Source: Vagococcus entomophilus
GTDB taxonomy: Bacteria > Bacillota > Bacilli > Lactobacillales > Vagococcaceae
DNA: 64,000 bases
Reading direction: 5' to 3'
Assembly: GCF_003987595.1 (NCBI RefSeq)
Contig: NZ_NGJZ01000001.1
Span: forward strand, 1,054,001 to 1,118,000
Below, one piece after another: positions 18,614 through 28,027 of this stretch. Every line of letters begins with the position of its first letter. Position 1 is the stretch's first letter. The notes under the pieces are model-generated. The model did no database searches and was not told the DNA's origin. It was given only the letters and a program-made list of their open reading frames with translations. The translations under genes and the position numbers were made by a program.

Positions 18614-20095
18614 TTATTTTTCACTGGAAGGGTCATTTAAATAGTTTTCCTTTAGGTATTTTGAATAAAAGACATCAATCATTTGATGCACTTCAAAATA
18701 ATCCTCGATTCGAAATATTTTTTCCTGAATGACCACATTGCGTTGCTGACTAATTTTTCTTTGGGAAACAATACAGTCAATCTCTCCTTTTTGGAAATCC
18801 TTTTGAATTGTCTCTTGATCAAAATAAAAGATAACTTCCAATTTTGAAGGAAAATGAAAAAGTAAATTAATCTTGATATACTCATAAAACTCCAAACCTC
18901 CCCAATAAAAAAGACCTGTTTTCATTTTAGGAATTGCATACAAAAAATGTTCATAAATCCTTGACTGCGATAAAATAATTTGTGAATAAATCAAATATAG
19001 CAATTGGTTATCCAGCGATTCGCAGCAACCACCAATCTCTGTTCGGACTAACTCCAATAGTGTCGAATTAATTGGATCAGAGAGCGTAATTTCTCGTTCT
19101 TTTTTTCTCATAAGCTCGTGTATGACCATTTGCTTATTCACGGTAATCATCTGATAAATTTGATAAGATAAAATCATTGTCTCTTTCTCTGATAATTGAG
19201 GCGATATTTTATGGACTAATTTTTTTGTTGCCTTATTTGTATCCATCATCTTTTGACTAAATTCTCTTTCTAGCGATTCTTTAAAATCAGAAAAATCAAG
19301 AAATACGCCGACATTAAATAAATAATAAAAAATACTTTTTACTTTTTCAATCAAGTGAACCGATAGTTCGTCCTCCGCAAAGTTTGTCTCAATAATTTTG
19401 ATTAGCTTGCGCTCAAAAGTCCGGTTGTGCAAGTAGGCAATATGATTATCTTTTCCTTCTCGGTAACAGCTAATGGCAAGCCATAATTTAAACTCTTCCA
19501 TTTTGTAGAAATGAACGCTGTGCTCATCCAGCATCTTCTTTAAAATAAGTGTGCAATCATCAAAAAATTTTGTGGTTCCAATAGGAATTTCTTGATAAAG
19601 ATATTTTTCCTGAAAAAAAAGAAGATAAAACTGACGAACATAGTCTTCGTTTCCTCGTACTTTGATTGGTTGCGTCTCGATTTGGATTTCTAAGTGCTTA
19701 AGCTCAGTTCTTATCCGGTGAACCGCTCTAAAAATAGTTGTTTCACTCACAAAAAATTTATCCGCCAAACTTTGATAACTGTGTTCTTCGACAAAAAAAA
19801 GTTCTTCAAGAATTTGAAGTTCTAAACTTTCTTTATACATCAAGACATATAACTCATTTTCCGTAATTGCTTCTGGGAAACAAACACGTTTAATTTGAGC
19901 CTTTTCTTGTTCAATCACTAGCGAGGGAATAAATTTTTTACAAAATAAAATATCAGTTCGAATCGTTTGGGCGCTGAACTCTTTAAACGTATCTCTAATT
20001 TGAGTGAAGGTGCACTCTTTTTGTGCATGGAAGTACTCCAACAATTCTAATTGCCTTTTGAGCGCTTTACTCAGTAGTTCTCGCACATTCACCAT
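18614..20095 (-). CDS. Mga-like transcriptional regulator
   Basis: 493 residues. Two N-terminal helix-turn-helix regions (about 15-60 and 100-150, the second with SYQSLADKFFVSETTIFRAVHRI) followed by a long central and C-terminal region resembling the PRD-like and EIIB-like parts of Mga/AtxA proteins. Such proteins usually activate virulence or surface genes and can be phosphorylated by PTS proteins. It lies 68 bases behind the last gene of the ica-like operon on the same strand, so that operon is its most likely target (inference). High Lys/Phe/Ile content typical of the family. Confidence 0.8.
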   Translation of the reverse strand: MVNVRELLSKALKRQLELLEYFHAQKECTFTQIRDTFKEFSAQTIRTDILFCKKFIPSLVIEQEKAQIKRVCFPEAITENELYVLMYKESLELQILEELFFVEEHSYQSLADKFFVSETTIFRAVHRIRTELKHLEIQIETQPIKVRGNEDYVRQFYLLFFQEKYLYQEIPIGTTKFFDDCTLILKKMLDEHSVHFYKMEEFKLWLAISCYREGKDNHIAYLHNRTFERKLIKIIETNFAEDELSVHLIEKVKSIFYYLFNVGVFLDFSDFKESLEREFSQKMMDTNKATKKLVHKISPQLSEKETMILSYQIYQMITVNKQMVIHELMRKKEREITLSDPINSTLLELVRTEIGGCCESLDNQLLYLIYSQIILSQSRIYEHFLYAIPKMKTGLFYWGGLEFYEYIKINLLFHFPSKLEVIFYFDQETIQKDFQKGEIDCIVSQRKISQQRNVVIQEKIFRIEDYFEVHQMIDVFYSKYLKENYLNDPSSEK

Positions 20096-20163
20096 TCCTT
20101 TCCAACGATTTCATTTTTTAAGCTTAAGTATACTTTTTTTTTAACTATGAGACAAACAATTAC

Positions 20164-21183
20164 TCATTTCCTAGCCTTATGCCTTCTTCTCAAGATTGAA
20201 AAGCTCATTTTTGTTCCAACTGCTAACACAAAAGAACCGGTATAAACCAAAAATACGGGGAGGACTATCCAATACAACGCTACTTTCATTGAAGGTACTA
20301 CTGCTTTGAATCTTGGATATACCAGTGTATCTAAGACATAAGAAAGCAAATACATGTATAGCGTGTAGTTCGATATAAGCGCGAGCGGTTGCTTCCAACG
20401 AGTTGAAATTTTCACTTTCAACAATCCAATAAAAATAAAAACTGCCAAAAAATAGGCTTGGTAGCTATAATAATCATTAAATCCCTGCCACTTAAAAACA
20501 CCTCCATAACTCACCAACACATTATGAACACCACTTACAAATAGAGCCACTGACCCGCTAAGCAAAACAGGCTTTTGTTTAATTTCTTTCTTGTACGTCG
20601 CAATATATGCGCCAGAAAAGTAGTAGGTAATGGGATACATTTGCTGAAAAAAATCAGGAATTATTTTTTCAAATGTGTTAAAAAACGTTGGAAGTATCGT
20701 GATGGAGATTAAAACAAATAACAGCAAACGATGCTCCTCTACTGAGCGACAACTGTTCCACATTTTATTTAAAAAAGGAATCAGCAAGTAAAGAGCCAGA
20801 TACATCTCAATATACCAAGCGTACGGTGCGGTAGAATAATCAAAGATCCCCATGACTCCCTCCCAAATACTCAGTTTTTCATCAAAAATAAACACGCGAA
20901 ATAAATAAATCACAACCGAAGCCTGAACATATATTATTAAAACTTTCGCAAGTTGCGTGTAGTAACGATAAGAAAGCTTTTTATTTTTCATTAAATAGCC
21001 ACTAAGTATCAAAAAGAGAGGCACACATGGGATAAATAGCACGCGTAAAAATACCATCACAATCATTTGCCAATTATCAATAGGTAAATCATAGAAGGTG
21101 GTATTAAGAAAAAAATGAACGGACACGACCATCAATGTCGCAACACACCTAATTAAGTCTAAATTTGCATCTCGCTTGTCCAC
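20164..21183 (-). CDS. icaC: Acyltransferase-3 membrane protein, IcaC-like
   Basis: 339 residues, about ten membrane helices, acyltransferase-3 fold beginning DANLDLIRCVATLMVVSVHFF with the conserved His in VHFF and a long run of hydrophobic helices. In staphylococci IcaC is thought to export or O-succinylate poly-N-acetylglucosamine. Last gene of an icaA-D-B-C-ordered operon here, ten bases behind icaB. Membrane-bound. Specific acyl donor unknown. Confidence 0.82.
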   Translation of the reverse strand: MDKRDANLDLIRCVATLMVVSVHFFLNTTFYDLPIDNWQMIVMVFLRVLFIPCVPLFLILSGYLMKNKKLSYRYYTQLAKVLIIYVQASVVIYLFRVFIFDEKLSIWEGVMGIFDYSTAPYAWYIEMYLALYLLIPFLNKMWNSCRSVEEHRLLLFVLISITILPTFFNTFEKIIPDFFQQMYPITYYFSGAYIATYKKEIKQKPVLLSGSVALFVSGVHNVLVSYGGVFKWQGFNDYYSYQAYFLAVFIFIGLLKVKISTRWKQPLALISNYTLYMYLLSYVLDTLVYPRFKAVVPSMKVALYWIVLPVFLVYTGSFVLAVGTKMSFSILRRRHKARK

Positions 21184-21193
21184 TGCTTTGTCC

Positions 21194-22087
21194 TCACTTT
21201 CTTAAAAGCCACGTCGATAAGTATTTCCAGCTTTGATCCGTCACAATCACCCGAGGCAATCTTTTTAAATCACTGTCTGAATTTACCACCCCATTTTCTA
21301 AAGAGAAGATCGCCTGAATCCCTTGTTGGTACAAATAATCTGCCATATTATCTTGAAGCACACCATATGGAGAGGCAAATAGACTAGGAGCTTGCGTAGC
21401 AATATGTTCGCTATAATGCTTGATACTCGCCTTGTAATCTTTTACAAATTCTTTGTAAGAACTTTTCTTTGATAGGATCGGTTTGTTTTTTTCTTGGTAA
21501 TGCATATCATCCGTATGAAGCCCAATGGTCACGAGCGGATTGAAAGCCAGTTTTTCAATATCTGACCAGTTAGCCATTTGTGAACCATCTAAATATTGAC
21601 TCGTTTGTCCTGTAATCACAAATGTCGTGTACGGAAAGTTCAGCTCATTCAATACAGGAAAAGCATTTTGAACAATAGAAATATCAATGTCATCAAACGT
21701 AATCACTACATATTTTTTGTCGATTTGATTTTTTTTTATTCTTTCTAGCATCTCATTAATTGAGATTACCGGGATTTGATTTTTCTTTAGGAAATTCATT
21801 TCCTCTTTAAATTTCTTTGCTTCTACATTAAAACTATGTAATTGTGAATTGGAACTAATTGTTTTTCCGAGTTTCACTAACTGATTTTCATTCAAAACTC
21901 TGTGGTAGCATAAGATTAGGATGCCTGTATCTTCTTTAGAAAAATTCATGGGCGTATCGTATAATTTTTCGGCACCCTTTGAACTACTGACTTCTTTTTT
22001 AGTATAGTGCAGCACTGAAAAAAGTAGTACAACCAAACAAATGACACTACTGAATACTAATAAACAGTTAAAAATCTTTGCTCTCAT
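21194..22087 (-). CDS. icaB: Polysaccharide deacetylase, IcaB-like
   Basis: 297 residues with an N-terminal signal anchor (about 5-27). NodB domain: motif 1 VITFDDID, metal motif LHTDDMH (His..His), and the C-terminal SPYGVL motif. Removes some N-acetyl groups from PNAG outside the cell, which gives positive charge and surface retention. Starts inside the stop of icaD (ATGA overlap) and is followed by icaC; translationally coupled. Confidence 0.87.
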   Translation of the reverse strand: MRAKIFNCLLVFSSVICLVVLLFSVLHYTKKEVSSSKGAEKLYDTPMNFSKEDTGILILCYHRVLNENQLVKLGKTISSNSQLHSFNVEAKKFKEEMNFLKKNQIPVISINEMLERIKKNQIDKKYVVITFDDIDISIVQNAFPVLNELNFPYTTFVITGQTSQYLDGSQMANWSDIEKLAFNPLVTIGLHTDDMHYQEKNKPILSKKSSYKEFVKDYKASIKHYSEHIATQAPSLFASPYGVLQDNMADYLYQQGIQAIFSLENGVVNSDSDLKRLPRVIVTDQSWKYLSTWLLRK

Positions 22088-22353
22088 CCTTCCATTCCTT
22101 TCACAAGCTTAAATATCGCAGCGGTTCCTAGCAAAAGAAACAGCCACAGGATTCCATCCATAATCTCTCCCAATTGAGTGGGACTAAAATTAAAAACCAA
22201 ATAATACGTAACTAAAGTATCGGAATACATTTTGATCAAAAAGTTGATTCCTAAAAAAAGAACGCCCCCAAAGAATAGCCAAAATAATCCCATTAACAGA
22301 TCTTCTATTCCGATTCTCAACCAAGAACGTTTTTTTCGAATAACTAGTTTCAA
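22084..22353 (-). CDS. icaD: Small membrane subunit, IcaD-like
   Basis: Two membrane helices (roughly LLMGLFWLFFGGVLFLGINF and a second one nearer the C-terminus), short and basic at the start, as in IcaD, the accessory subunit that boosts IcaA glycosyltransferase activity. Proposed start is the TTG at 22353: it comes directly after the icaA stop and behind AGGGGG (89 residues). An ATG at 22389 in frame would overlap icaA by 35 bases and has no good SD. Identified by size, topology and position rather than strong sequence signature. Confidence 0.75.
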   Translation of the reverse strand: MKLVIRKKRSWLRIGIEDLLMGLFWLFFGGVLFLGINFLIKMYSDTLVTYYLVFNFSPTQLGEIMDGILWLFLLLGTAAIFKLVKGMEG

Positions 22354-22354
22354 C

Positions 22355-23566
22355 TTAAATCCCCCTATCTGGACTTTCCCATTTCCCATGACTCGTTTTT
22401 TTCATTAGCACAGCCCATTCGGCATAAAGTGCTGTCATTAAATTAATTAGCCAATAATAAAGTAAATAACCTGGTAAAACCAAATAATCTGAAGCTTTTA
22501 GCTGTGCTTCTTTTAGGGATCTTCGAATACCCATAAAAAATTGAATACAGGCAACTGCAACATATAGAAGCATGAGCGTCCCATTAATTTTCAGTGCATG
22601 TGTCAAACTTATGTAATAAATATATTGTCCAACAGAAATCAAAAATAACCAGGACCAAATGTGACTCAGAAGCATTTCGACTAACAAGCATTTTTCACTC
22701 CAACTTCCTTTGAAAAGGAGTGTTTTATTGCTTAAAAGCATTTCAAATCCTCCAATTGCCCACCGGGATCGTTGCTTTATTAGGTTCCGTATTTTCTCAG
22801 GTGCCAAAATCCAAGTTATTGCTTTTGGTTGATAGACTACACGCCAATTTTTTTGGTACAATTTCCAAGTAGCATCAATATCTTCTGTCATCGTCTCTTC
22901 TGTCCATCCACCGATTTTGGTTAACGCTTTTACCCGATACAAAACAAGGACACCAGAAACGGTCATAATTTGGTCAAAGAAAAAGCTTTGTGCTTCTTTG
23001 ATTCGTTCAATAATTCCCAAATACTCTAATGTTTGCAGACGACCTAGCAATGTCGTTCGATTTCTAATAATCGGTCTGCCGGTTACCGCCCCAATTTTTT
23101 CGTCTTGTCCCATGCTTTCCATGAGTTTTTCTAGCGCATTGGGAGCTAAATGGGCGTCTGAGTCTACCACTAATAAATACTTTGTTTCAACTTTTTTCAA
23201 AGCAAAATTCAGCGCCTTGGCTTTTCCACAATTTTTTTCTAAATTAACTAACGTCAGTTGCCTTTCCTCGCAATATTTTTTTTGTAAACATTTCATTTTT
23301 TCTAACGTTTTATCTGTACTGCAGTCGTTAATCAACATGATTTCATAATCAGAATAAGTTAGATTTATCAGTGATTCTACGGACATTTCAATCGTTTCTT
23401 CCTCATTATAAGCAGGTACTAAAATAGTGATTTTATCCTGTTTTTTTGGGGAGGTATTTTCTCTTTTTAAATAAAAAAACAGACTTCCGACTATCCAAAA
23501 GATGGACATAATAACTGGATAATAAGAAACAAAAACATTCAACGTTTGAGTGATCATTTCTTCCAA
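22355..23566 (-). CDS. icaA: Processive N-acetylglucosaminyltransferase, IcaA-like (GT2)
   Basis: Polymerises UDP-GlcNAc into beta-1,6 poly-N-acetylglucosamine at the membrane. About 403 residues: N-terminal helix, GT2 domain with VPAYNEEET, DSDAHL (DxD), TGRPIIRNRT, TEDIDATW (TED) and the QRSRWAIGG (QxxRW) motif, then several C-terminal helices. Start TTG 23566 is favoured by GAGGTG upstream; ATG 23593 is in frame but badly placed. A TATAAT at 23615-23620 on the minus strand lacks a matching -35, which fits activator-dependent expression. Confidence 0.87.
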   Translation of the reverse strand: MEEMITQTLNVFVSYYPVIMSIFWIVGSLFFYLKRENTSPKKQDKITILVPAYNEEETIEMSVESLINLTYSDYEIMLINDCSTDKTLEKMKCLQKKYCEERQLTLVNLEKNCGKAKALNFALKKVETKYLLVVDSDAHLAPNALEKLMESMGQDEKIGAVTGRPIIRNRTTLLGRLQTLEYLGIIERIKEAQSFFFDQIMTVSGVLVLYRVKALTKIGGWTEETMTEDIDATWKLYQKNWRVVYQPKAITWILAPEKIRNLIKQRSRWAIGGFEMLLSNKTLLFKGSWSEKCLLVEMLLSHIWSWLFLISVGQYIYYISLTHALKINGTLMLLYVAVACIQFFMGIRRSLKEAQLKASDYLVLPGYLLYYWLINLMTALYAEWAVLMKKTSHGKWESPDRGI

Positions 23567-23812
23567 TATTTTCACCTCATTTAGTTTAATCATTCACCCA
23601 AGTGGAACACTTTCATTATAAAGTTAAGAAAACGAAACCCTCTTTCATCTTTTTGTTTCTGCTTTAAAAATAAAAAATCATTTTCCAAAAAAAATATGCT
23701 TTTTCCAATTCATCTGCTCTGATTGACGTGATTTCGTCCAGTTTCTTGCCTATTCTATGATTTGTGCTACTATAAATTTAAATATGATTATTACATTTTA
23801 GGAGGAAGCCAA

Positions 23813-24757
23813 ATGATTAAAACAAGAAAAATCGGAATTATCGGAACGGGCCATGTCGGTTCTCATGTCGCTTTTTCACTTGCAACACAAGGAGAAGTAG
23901 ACGAACTTATCTTGATTGATAAGGATCAAAATAAAGCAATCGCACAAGCACTCGATTTAATGGATGCAACTAGTTATTATCCTCATCATCTCCTCGCAAA
24001 AGCGGGTACTTACTCTGATTTAAAAGAGGCCGATATTCTTGTAATTAGTGCTGGCCCACTTCCTGATATGTTTCAAGATCGATTAGATACATTAAACGAT
24101 ACAATCACAGTATTGAAAGAAATATTGCCTCAAATTAAAACATCAGGTTTTTCTGGCATTATCCTAAGTATTTCTAATCCAGCTGACGTGGTTGCGACGT
24201 ATATCCAGAAATTTTTGAATTATCCTAAAAATAAAATCCTAAGCACAGGTTGTGTGCTTGACTCTGCTCGTTTGCAATCGCGCTTGTCTCAAACCTTAGA
24301 TGTGAATCGAAAATCTCTCATTGCTTATTGCATGGGAGAACATGGATCCTCTGCCATGGTCTCTTGGTCAAATGTTTTTGTTGGTGCTCTACCACTTGCT
24401 GATTTTTTAAGATTGAGAAACCTATCCTCTTTTGATACGGACCAGCTTTTATCTGAAACAAAAGAAGGCGGCTATCTTGTCTTGCGAGGAAAAGGCTCCA
24501 CTGAATTTGGGATTGCTGCTTCATTAGTTGAGATTGTCCGTTGCATCTTCCATAATGAACACAAAATATTGCCCGCATCTGTTTATTTAGATGGTGAGTA
24601 CCAGCAAAGTGGTATCTTTGCCTCTGTTCCTTCTATTATCGGAAAAAATGGCGTTGAACAAATACTAGAAATTAAGTTAACCCAACAAGAGCAAGAGGCT
24701 TTTACGCACTCCTGCTCCGTTATCAAGCAAAACTATGAAAAAGCGCTAATTCTTTAA
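23813..24757 (+). CDS. L-lactate / 2-hydroxyacid dehydrogenase (LDH/MDH family)
   Basis: 314 residues from the ATG at 23813, which follows AGGAGG; the longer ORF start at 23762 is rejected. NAD-binding GTGHVGSHVAFSL at the N-terminus, active-site His in GEHGSS, SNPAD, and DRLD containing the catalytic Arg. The substrate-specificity loop reads GPLPDMFQDRLD, lacking the Gln of typical L-LDH, so an L-2-hydroxyisocaproate-type activity is possible. Converts pyruvate or a branched 2-oxoacid to the 2-hydroxyacid with NADH. Single-gene unit with a terminator, beside the acetoin genes that compete for pyruvate. Confidence 0.87.
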   Translation: MIKTRKIGIIGTGHVGSHVAFSLATQGEVDELILIDKDQNKAIAQALDLMDATSYYPHHLLAKAGTYSDLKEADILVISAGPLPDMFQDRLDTLNDTITVLKEILPQIKTSGFSGIILSISNPADVVATYIQKFLNYPKNKILSTGCVLDSARLQSRLSQTLDVNRKSLIAYCMGEHGSSAMVSWSNVFVGALPLADFLRLRNLSSFDTDQLLSETKEGGYLVLRGKGSTEFGIAASLVEIVRCIFHNEHKILPASVYLDGEYQQSGIFASVPSIIGKNGVEQILEIKLTQQEQEAFTHSCSVIKQNYEKALIL

Positions 24758-24759
24758 AC

Positions 24760-24802
24760 TAAAAAAACCTGTTTCCAACTAATAAAAGTTGAAAACAGGT
24801 TT
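24760..24802. terminator. Shared terminator between the dehydrogenase and budA
   Basis: AAACCTGTTT..CAACT / AGTTG..AAACAGGTTT stem; the T-run is strong on the minus strand (budA) and weak on the plus strand. Confidence 0.88.
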
Positions 24803-24813
24803 CTCTGTCTGAA

Positions 24814-25533
24814 CTACCCTTCAGCAGACTCAATTTCTGCATGTAAATCGGTATCGTCAAACTCAGTTTGTAAAAATGTCGAATCTTCCACTTGGAAATG
24901 TTGCACAAGCGACTCTATTGTTTGGACCTCAACGGTTCCACTATTAATTGTGTAATCCAAGATGTGTCCACCAAAAGTATGCGCATCATCGATAAAATGC
25001 AGATGAAACCCAGCACAAGCTACTCCCTGAAATAATTCTGGTGTGTAAAATCCCATGATCGTACCACTTACGTTTTCTTTCGTATACTCTGGCTGTATGT
25101 CAGAAACTTTTACCAGACGCGGATATGGCTTTTCTTGTTTCGGCATGATCCGAATATGCATTTTTTCAAAATATCCTTTGACACAAAAAGCGTGAAACGC
25201 ATTTTTACTCTTCATGCTATCAATCATAAATTGCTTCAACTCATCCGAGTCCATCTTATGCTCTACTTTAAGAGTACGATCTGAAACAAATTTTGTTACT
25301 GCGGCGTAAGGTAATTTTTCTTGCGCCTCCATTTTTCTAAGCGTATTGTCAGACTGTGCTTGGTAGGCCGTACCGTCTAGAATAATTAATTCTCCATCTA
25401 ATGCATTCAATGTCCCAATTCCCAAATCTCCATGTTCTAAAACAGACCCAATCGAAGAAGTCCCTTCAAACAAACCAGCCATCAATGCGCCTAATGTTCC
25501 ATGTTGATATAACATTGCAGGTGTCTTTCCCAT
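24814..25533 (-). CDS. budA: Alpha-acetolactate decarboxylase
   Basis: Converts alpha-acetolactate to acetoin, draining pyruvate to a neutral product. 239 residues, normal length. GTLGALMAGLFEG near the N-terminus and the zinc site HLHFIDDAHTFGGH (three His) plus a downstream Glu. Second gene of alsS-budA, 21 bases apart on the same strand, expressed from the alsS promoter. Confidence 0.95.
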   Translation of the reverse strand: MGKTPAMLYQHGTLGALMAGLFEGTSSIGSVLEHGDLGIGTLNALDGELIILDGTAYQAQSDNTLRKMEAQEKLPYAAVTKFVSDRTLKVEHKMDSDELKQFMIDSMKSKNAFHAFCVKGYFEKMHIRIMPKQEKPYPRLVKVSDIQPEYTKENVSGTIMGFYTPELFQGVACAGFHLHFIDDAHTFGGHILDYTINSGTVEVQTIESLVQHFQVEDSTFLQTEFDDTDLHAEIESAEG

Positions 25534-25554
25534 TTTTTTATTCCTCTTCTCTTT

Positions 25555-27219
25555 TTAATAAAATTGATCTGGTAGCATGGTTTCGCCAAGTTTTTTGTTG
25601 TCCTTATAATCAATTGGAATATCTACAATAACAGGTCCTTCTGTAGCAAATGCTTTGGCGAGGACTTCTTCCAATTCTCCGGAATGTTCTACTCGTAATC
25701 CAGTAGCTCCGAAAGCTTCAGCGTATTTGACAAAATCAACTGGTCCAAAATCAACGCCTGAAGAACGACCATATTTCATTTCTTCCTGAAATTCAACCAT
25801 GTTGTAACGGCCATCGTTCCAAATTAAATGGACAATGTTTAAGTTTCTACGAACAGCTGTTTCTAACTCTTGAGCTGAAAATAGGAAACCACCATCTCCA
25901 GATACGGAAACAATTTGTGTATTTGGACGGACTAAAGCGGCTGAAATTGCCCAAGGAAGTGCCACACCCAATGTTTGCATTCCGTTACTAAATAGTAGAT
26001 GACGTGGTTCATAGCTTCTAAAATGACGTGCCATCCAGATATAATGACTTCCTACGTCTACTGTTACGGTCATTTCATCTGTCACAATATTTTGTAAAGC
26101 ATTAATAACCGCTAAAGGATGTGTCAATGGTTTGTCCTCGTTGCTTTCTACGACATCACGCTCTTTTAGTTTTTCTTGCAACGTAGCTAAGTAGCGCATT
26201 GAATCTTCTGGTAAACGATGACCATGCATATAAGGTAATAAGAAATCTAACGTTTGAGCCATATCGCCAATTAACTCTTTTTCTGGTTGGTAGAAAGCAT
26301 CAATCTCAGCTGGGGTATCATCAATGACGATAATTTTAGCATCTGATTCAGCATTCCAGTTTCTTGCTTCGTATTCAATCGGGTCATATCCTACAGCAAT
26401 TACCAAGTCACTACGTTTTAACAGCATGTCTCCTGGTTGATTGCGGAATAACCCCACACGACCAAAGAAGTTGCTTTCCAATTCTTTAGATATAATGCCA
26501 GCTGCTTGGAATGTTTCTACGACTGGAATATTAGTATGAGCAATAATATTGCGAATTGCTTGGGTAACCTCAGGACTAGAAGCACGCATCCCGACAAGCA
26601 AAACTGGCAATTTCGCTTCTTTAATTCTTTGTGAAAGTAAGGTAATCTCAACAGGACTTGCTGGTCCAAGTTTTGGCTCTAAAAGAGGCTGTACCGCTTT
26701 ATTTTTTACCTTAGCATCAACCACGTCTTGTGGAACACTGATAAAGCTTGCACCTTGTTTGGCAGAACTAGCAGCACGCCAAGCATTGGCAATTACCTCG
26801 GATAGATTTTCTGGATCTTGAACCTCTGCACTATACTTTGTAATAGGTTTGAATAAAGCCGCGTTGTCCATACTTTGATGCGTCAATTTCAATAGATCCC
26901 CACGTTTTACTTGCCCACCTATTGACAATACTGGATCGCCTTCTGCGGTAGCCGTCACAAGGCCAGTAGCTAAATTACTTGCACCAGGTCCACTTGTCGC
27001 TATGACTACCCCTGGTTTACCTGTTAAACGGCCAATTCCTGCTGCCATAAAAGCAGCATTTTGTTCGTGGCGCGCTACAATAAGCTCTGGTCCGCGATCT
27101 TCTAACACATCAAATACTCGATCAATTTTTGCACCTGGGATACCGAATATATAATCTACATCATGATTAATCAAACTATCTACGATGGCATCTGCCCCGT
27201 GTCGTTTTTCTTCTGTCAT
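25555..27219 (-). CDS. alsS: Catabolic acetolactate synthase
   Basis: Condenses two pyruvates to alpha-acetolactate, ThDP-dependent, cytosolic. About 554 residues: N-terminal pyrimidine-binding domain with [12 protein letters not shown] and the catalytic Glu in [12 protein letters not shown], central domain, and C-terminal ThDP motif starting [12 protein letters not shown] and ending in [11 protein letters not shown]. No regulatory subunit gene follows and budA does, which marks it as the catabolic (acetoin) enzyme. Start ATG 27219 is chosen because GAGGAG precedes it; the in-frame GTG at 27228 lies inside that SD. Confidence 0.95.
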   Translation of the reverse strand: MTEEKRHGADAIVDSLINHDVDYIFGIPGAKIDRVFDVLEDRGPELIVARHEQNAAFMAAGIGRLTGKPGVVIATSGPGASNLATGLVTATAEGDPVLSIGGQVKRGDLLKLTHQSMDNAALFKPITKYSAEVQDPENLSEVIANAWRAASSAKQGASFISVPQDVVDAKVKNKAVQPLLEPKLGPASPVEITLLSQRIKEAKLPVLLVGMRASSPEVTQAIRNIIAHTNIPVVETFQAAGIISKELESNFFGRVGLFRNQPGDMLLKRSDLVIAVGYDPIEYEARNWNAESDAKIIVIDDTPAEIDAFYQPEKELIGDMAQTLDFLLPYMHGHRLPEDSMRYLATLQEKLKERDVVESNEDKPLTHPLAVINALQNIVTDEMTVTVDVGSHYIWMARHFRSYEPRHLLFSNGMQTLGVALPWAISAALVRPNTQIVSVSGDGGFLFSAQELETAVRRNLNIVHLIWNDGRYNMVEFQEEMKYGRSSGVDFGPVDFVKYAEAFGATGLRVEHSGELEEVLAKAFATEGPVIVDIPIDYKDNKKLGETMLPDQFY

Positions 27220-27248
27220 ATTTTTCACTCCTCTGATTGTCGTTAACT

Positions 27249-27277
27249 ATTCTAGTGCTAATCGCACAATTATTCAA
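27249..27277 (-). promoter_or_regulatory. alsS-budA promoter with an internal inverted repeat
   Basis: Minus-strand TTGAAT (27272-27277) and TAGAAT (27249-27254), 17-base spacer. The spacer contains GTGC-GATTA-GCAC, a short inverted repeat between -35 and -10 where a repressor could sit. Confidence 0.78.
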
Positions 27278-27421
27278 CTGTTTTGCACGAAAAAATAATA
27301 ATTTTTTTATTCTGTTTTTTATTAATATATACCTTTTAAGAACGGTATTCAAAATTCTTTTATTTCATTTTCGCTGACCTTACATGTCCTGGTTACTAAA
27401 TAAAACTATTTTCGGATAAAA

Positions 27422-27436
27422 ATGAAAGCGAAATCA
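27422..27436. promoter_or_regulatory. Catabolite-responsive element (cre)
   Basis: ATGAAAGCGAAATCA matches the CcpA cre consensus WTGNAANCGNWNNCA at every fixed position. It is about 145 bases upstream of the alsS -35, a position more compatible with activation than with direct repression. Confidence 0.6.
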
Positions 27437-27731
27437 AATCCTAAAAAATAGGTGTATGGTACCTTGACTTATATATAATATCTTGCACCTTTCCTCTTTT
27501 CTTTTTGAAATTTTGAACACAGTCTATAGAAAGACTCTGCTTTTCGTATCGCTTAACAAATCATGTAAATAAACATCTATTTTTAAAATTATTTTTTCAC
27601 ATTTTACCGTTCTGTATTCATTAATTATAATACAGTTTTGTTTTTTTGTTCCATTCTGTTATAAAATGTGTTTAGTAAACGTAAAGGATGGCAGTTCCTT
27701 GCTTGACTCTTGCCACTCTTTTGCAAATGAT

Positions 27732-27812
27732 AAAAAAAAAGAGAGCAAAGCGGGATAGGCTCTGCTCTCAAAGGAGTAAAAATGAAAAAGGTTTGGGTTG
27801 TTTTGTTGGTAT
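27732..27812 (-). ncRNA. Small-RNA-like unit, copy 1 (anti-Shine-Dalgarno region plus terminator)
   Basis: On the minus strand: TATTAT -10 at 27819-27824, then a conserved unstructured block (27773-27813) beginning CATACCAACAAAACAACCC and ending TTTTTACTCC, then a GAGAGCA/TGCTCTC hairpin and eight Ts. The block matches copy 2 at 28626-28666 in 40 of 41 positions. Its 3' part is complementary to an ideal ribosome-binding site (GGAG-TAAAA-ATG), as in the streptococcal CiaR-controlled csRNAs, so a translation-blocking small RNA of about 80 nt is proposed. Read on the plus strand it could instead encode a tiny MKKVWVVLLV peptide. Confidence 0.6.
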
Positions 27813-27961
27813 GTCTATATAATACTGATAAACTATGGTCGTTTTATTGGTAAATCATTACTTCTTTAAGAAATAAATTGGGAGATTTTGTGTCAGTTAT
27901 TAGGATTTCTTTAAATTCTCTTCACTTTGTACTATAATCAATAAAAAGGAGGGTTCATGCT

Positions 27962-28000
27962 ATGAGAACACTTTTATATTTATCTCTTTTTCATTTTTAA
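27962..28000 (+). CDS. Leader peptide MRTLLYLSLFHF
   Basis: Twelve codons behind a strong SD (AAGGAGGG at 27946-27953, spacing 8), with TATAAT at 27933-27938 further upstream. It ends 27 bases before the acetyltransferase start and its last codons form the arm that pairs with the next SD. This arrangement is that of translational attenuators in front of resistance genes. An ATG-CTA-TGA minimal ORF at 27957 overlaps its start. Confidence 0.55.
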   Translation: MRTLLYLSLFHF

Positions 28001-28019
28001 AAAGAAAATGAAAAAGGAG
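27984..28019 (+). promoter_or_regulatory. SD-sequestering attenuator hairpin
   Basis: CTCTTTTTCATTTTT (27984-27998) can pair with AAAATGAAAAAGGAG (28005-28019) with one bulge, burying the AAGGAG used by the acetyltransferase gene. A ribosome stalled on the leader peptide would open it. Confidence 0.6.
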
Positions 28020-28027
28020 AAACTACT

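Noticed and set aside
22355..22389. Frameshift or fusion between icaA and icaD
   Set aside because: The overlap vanishes if icaD starts at the TTG directly after the icaA stop, which has the better SD.
22917..23348. 143-codon plus-strand frame opposite icaA
   Set aside because: Antisense to the conserved GT2 motifs of icaA, which leaves no room for an independent gene.
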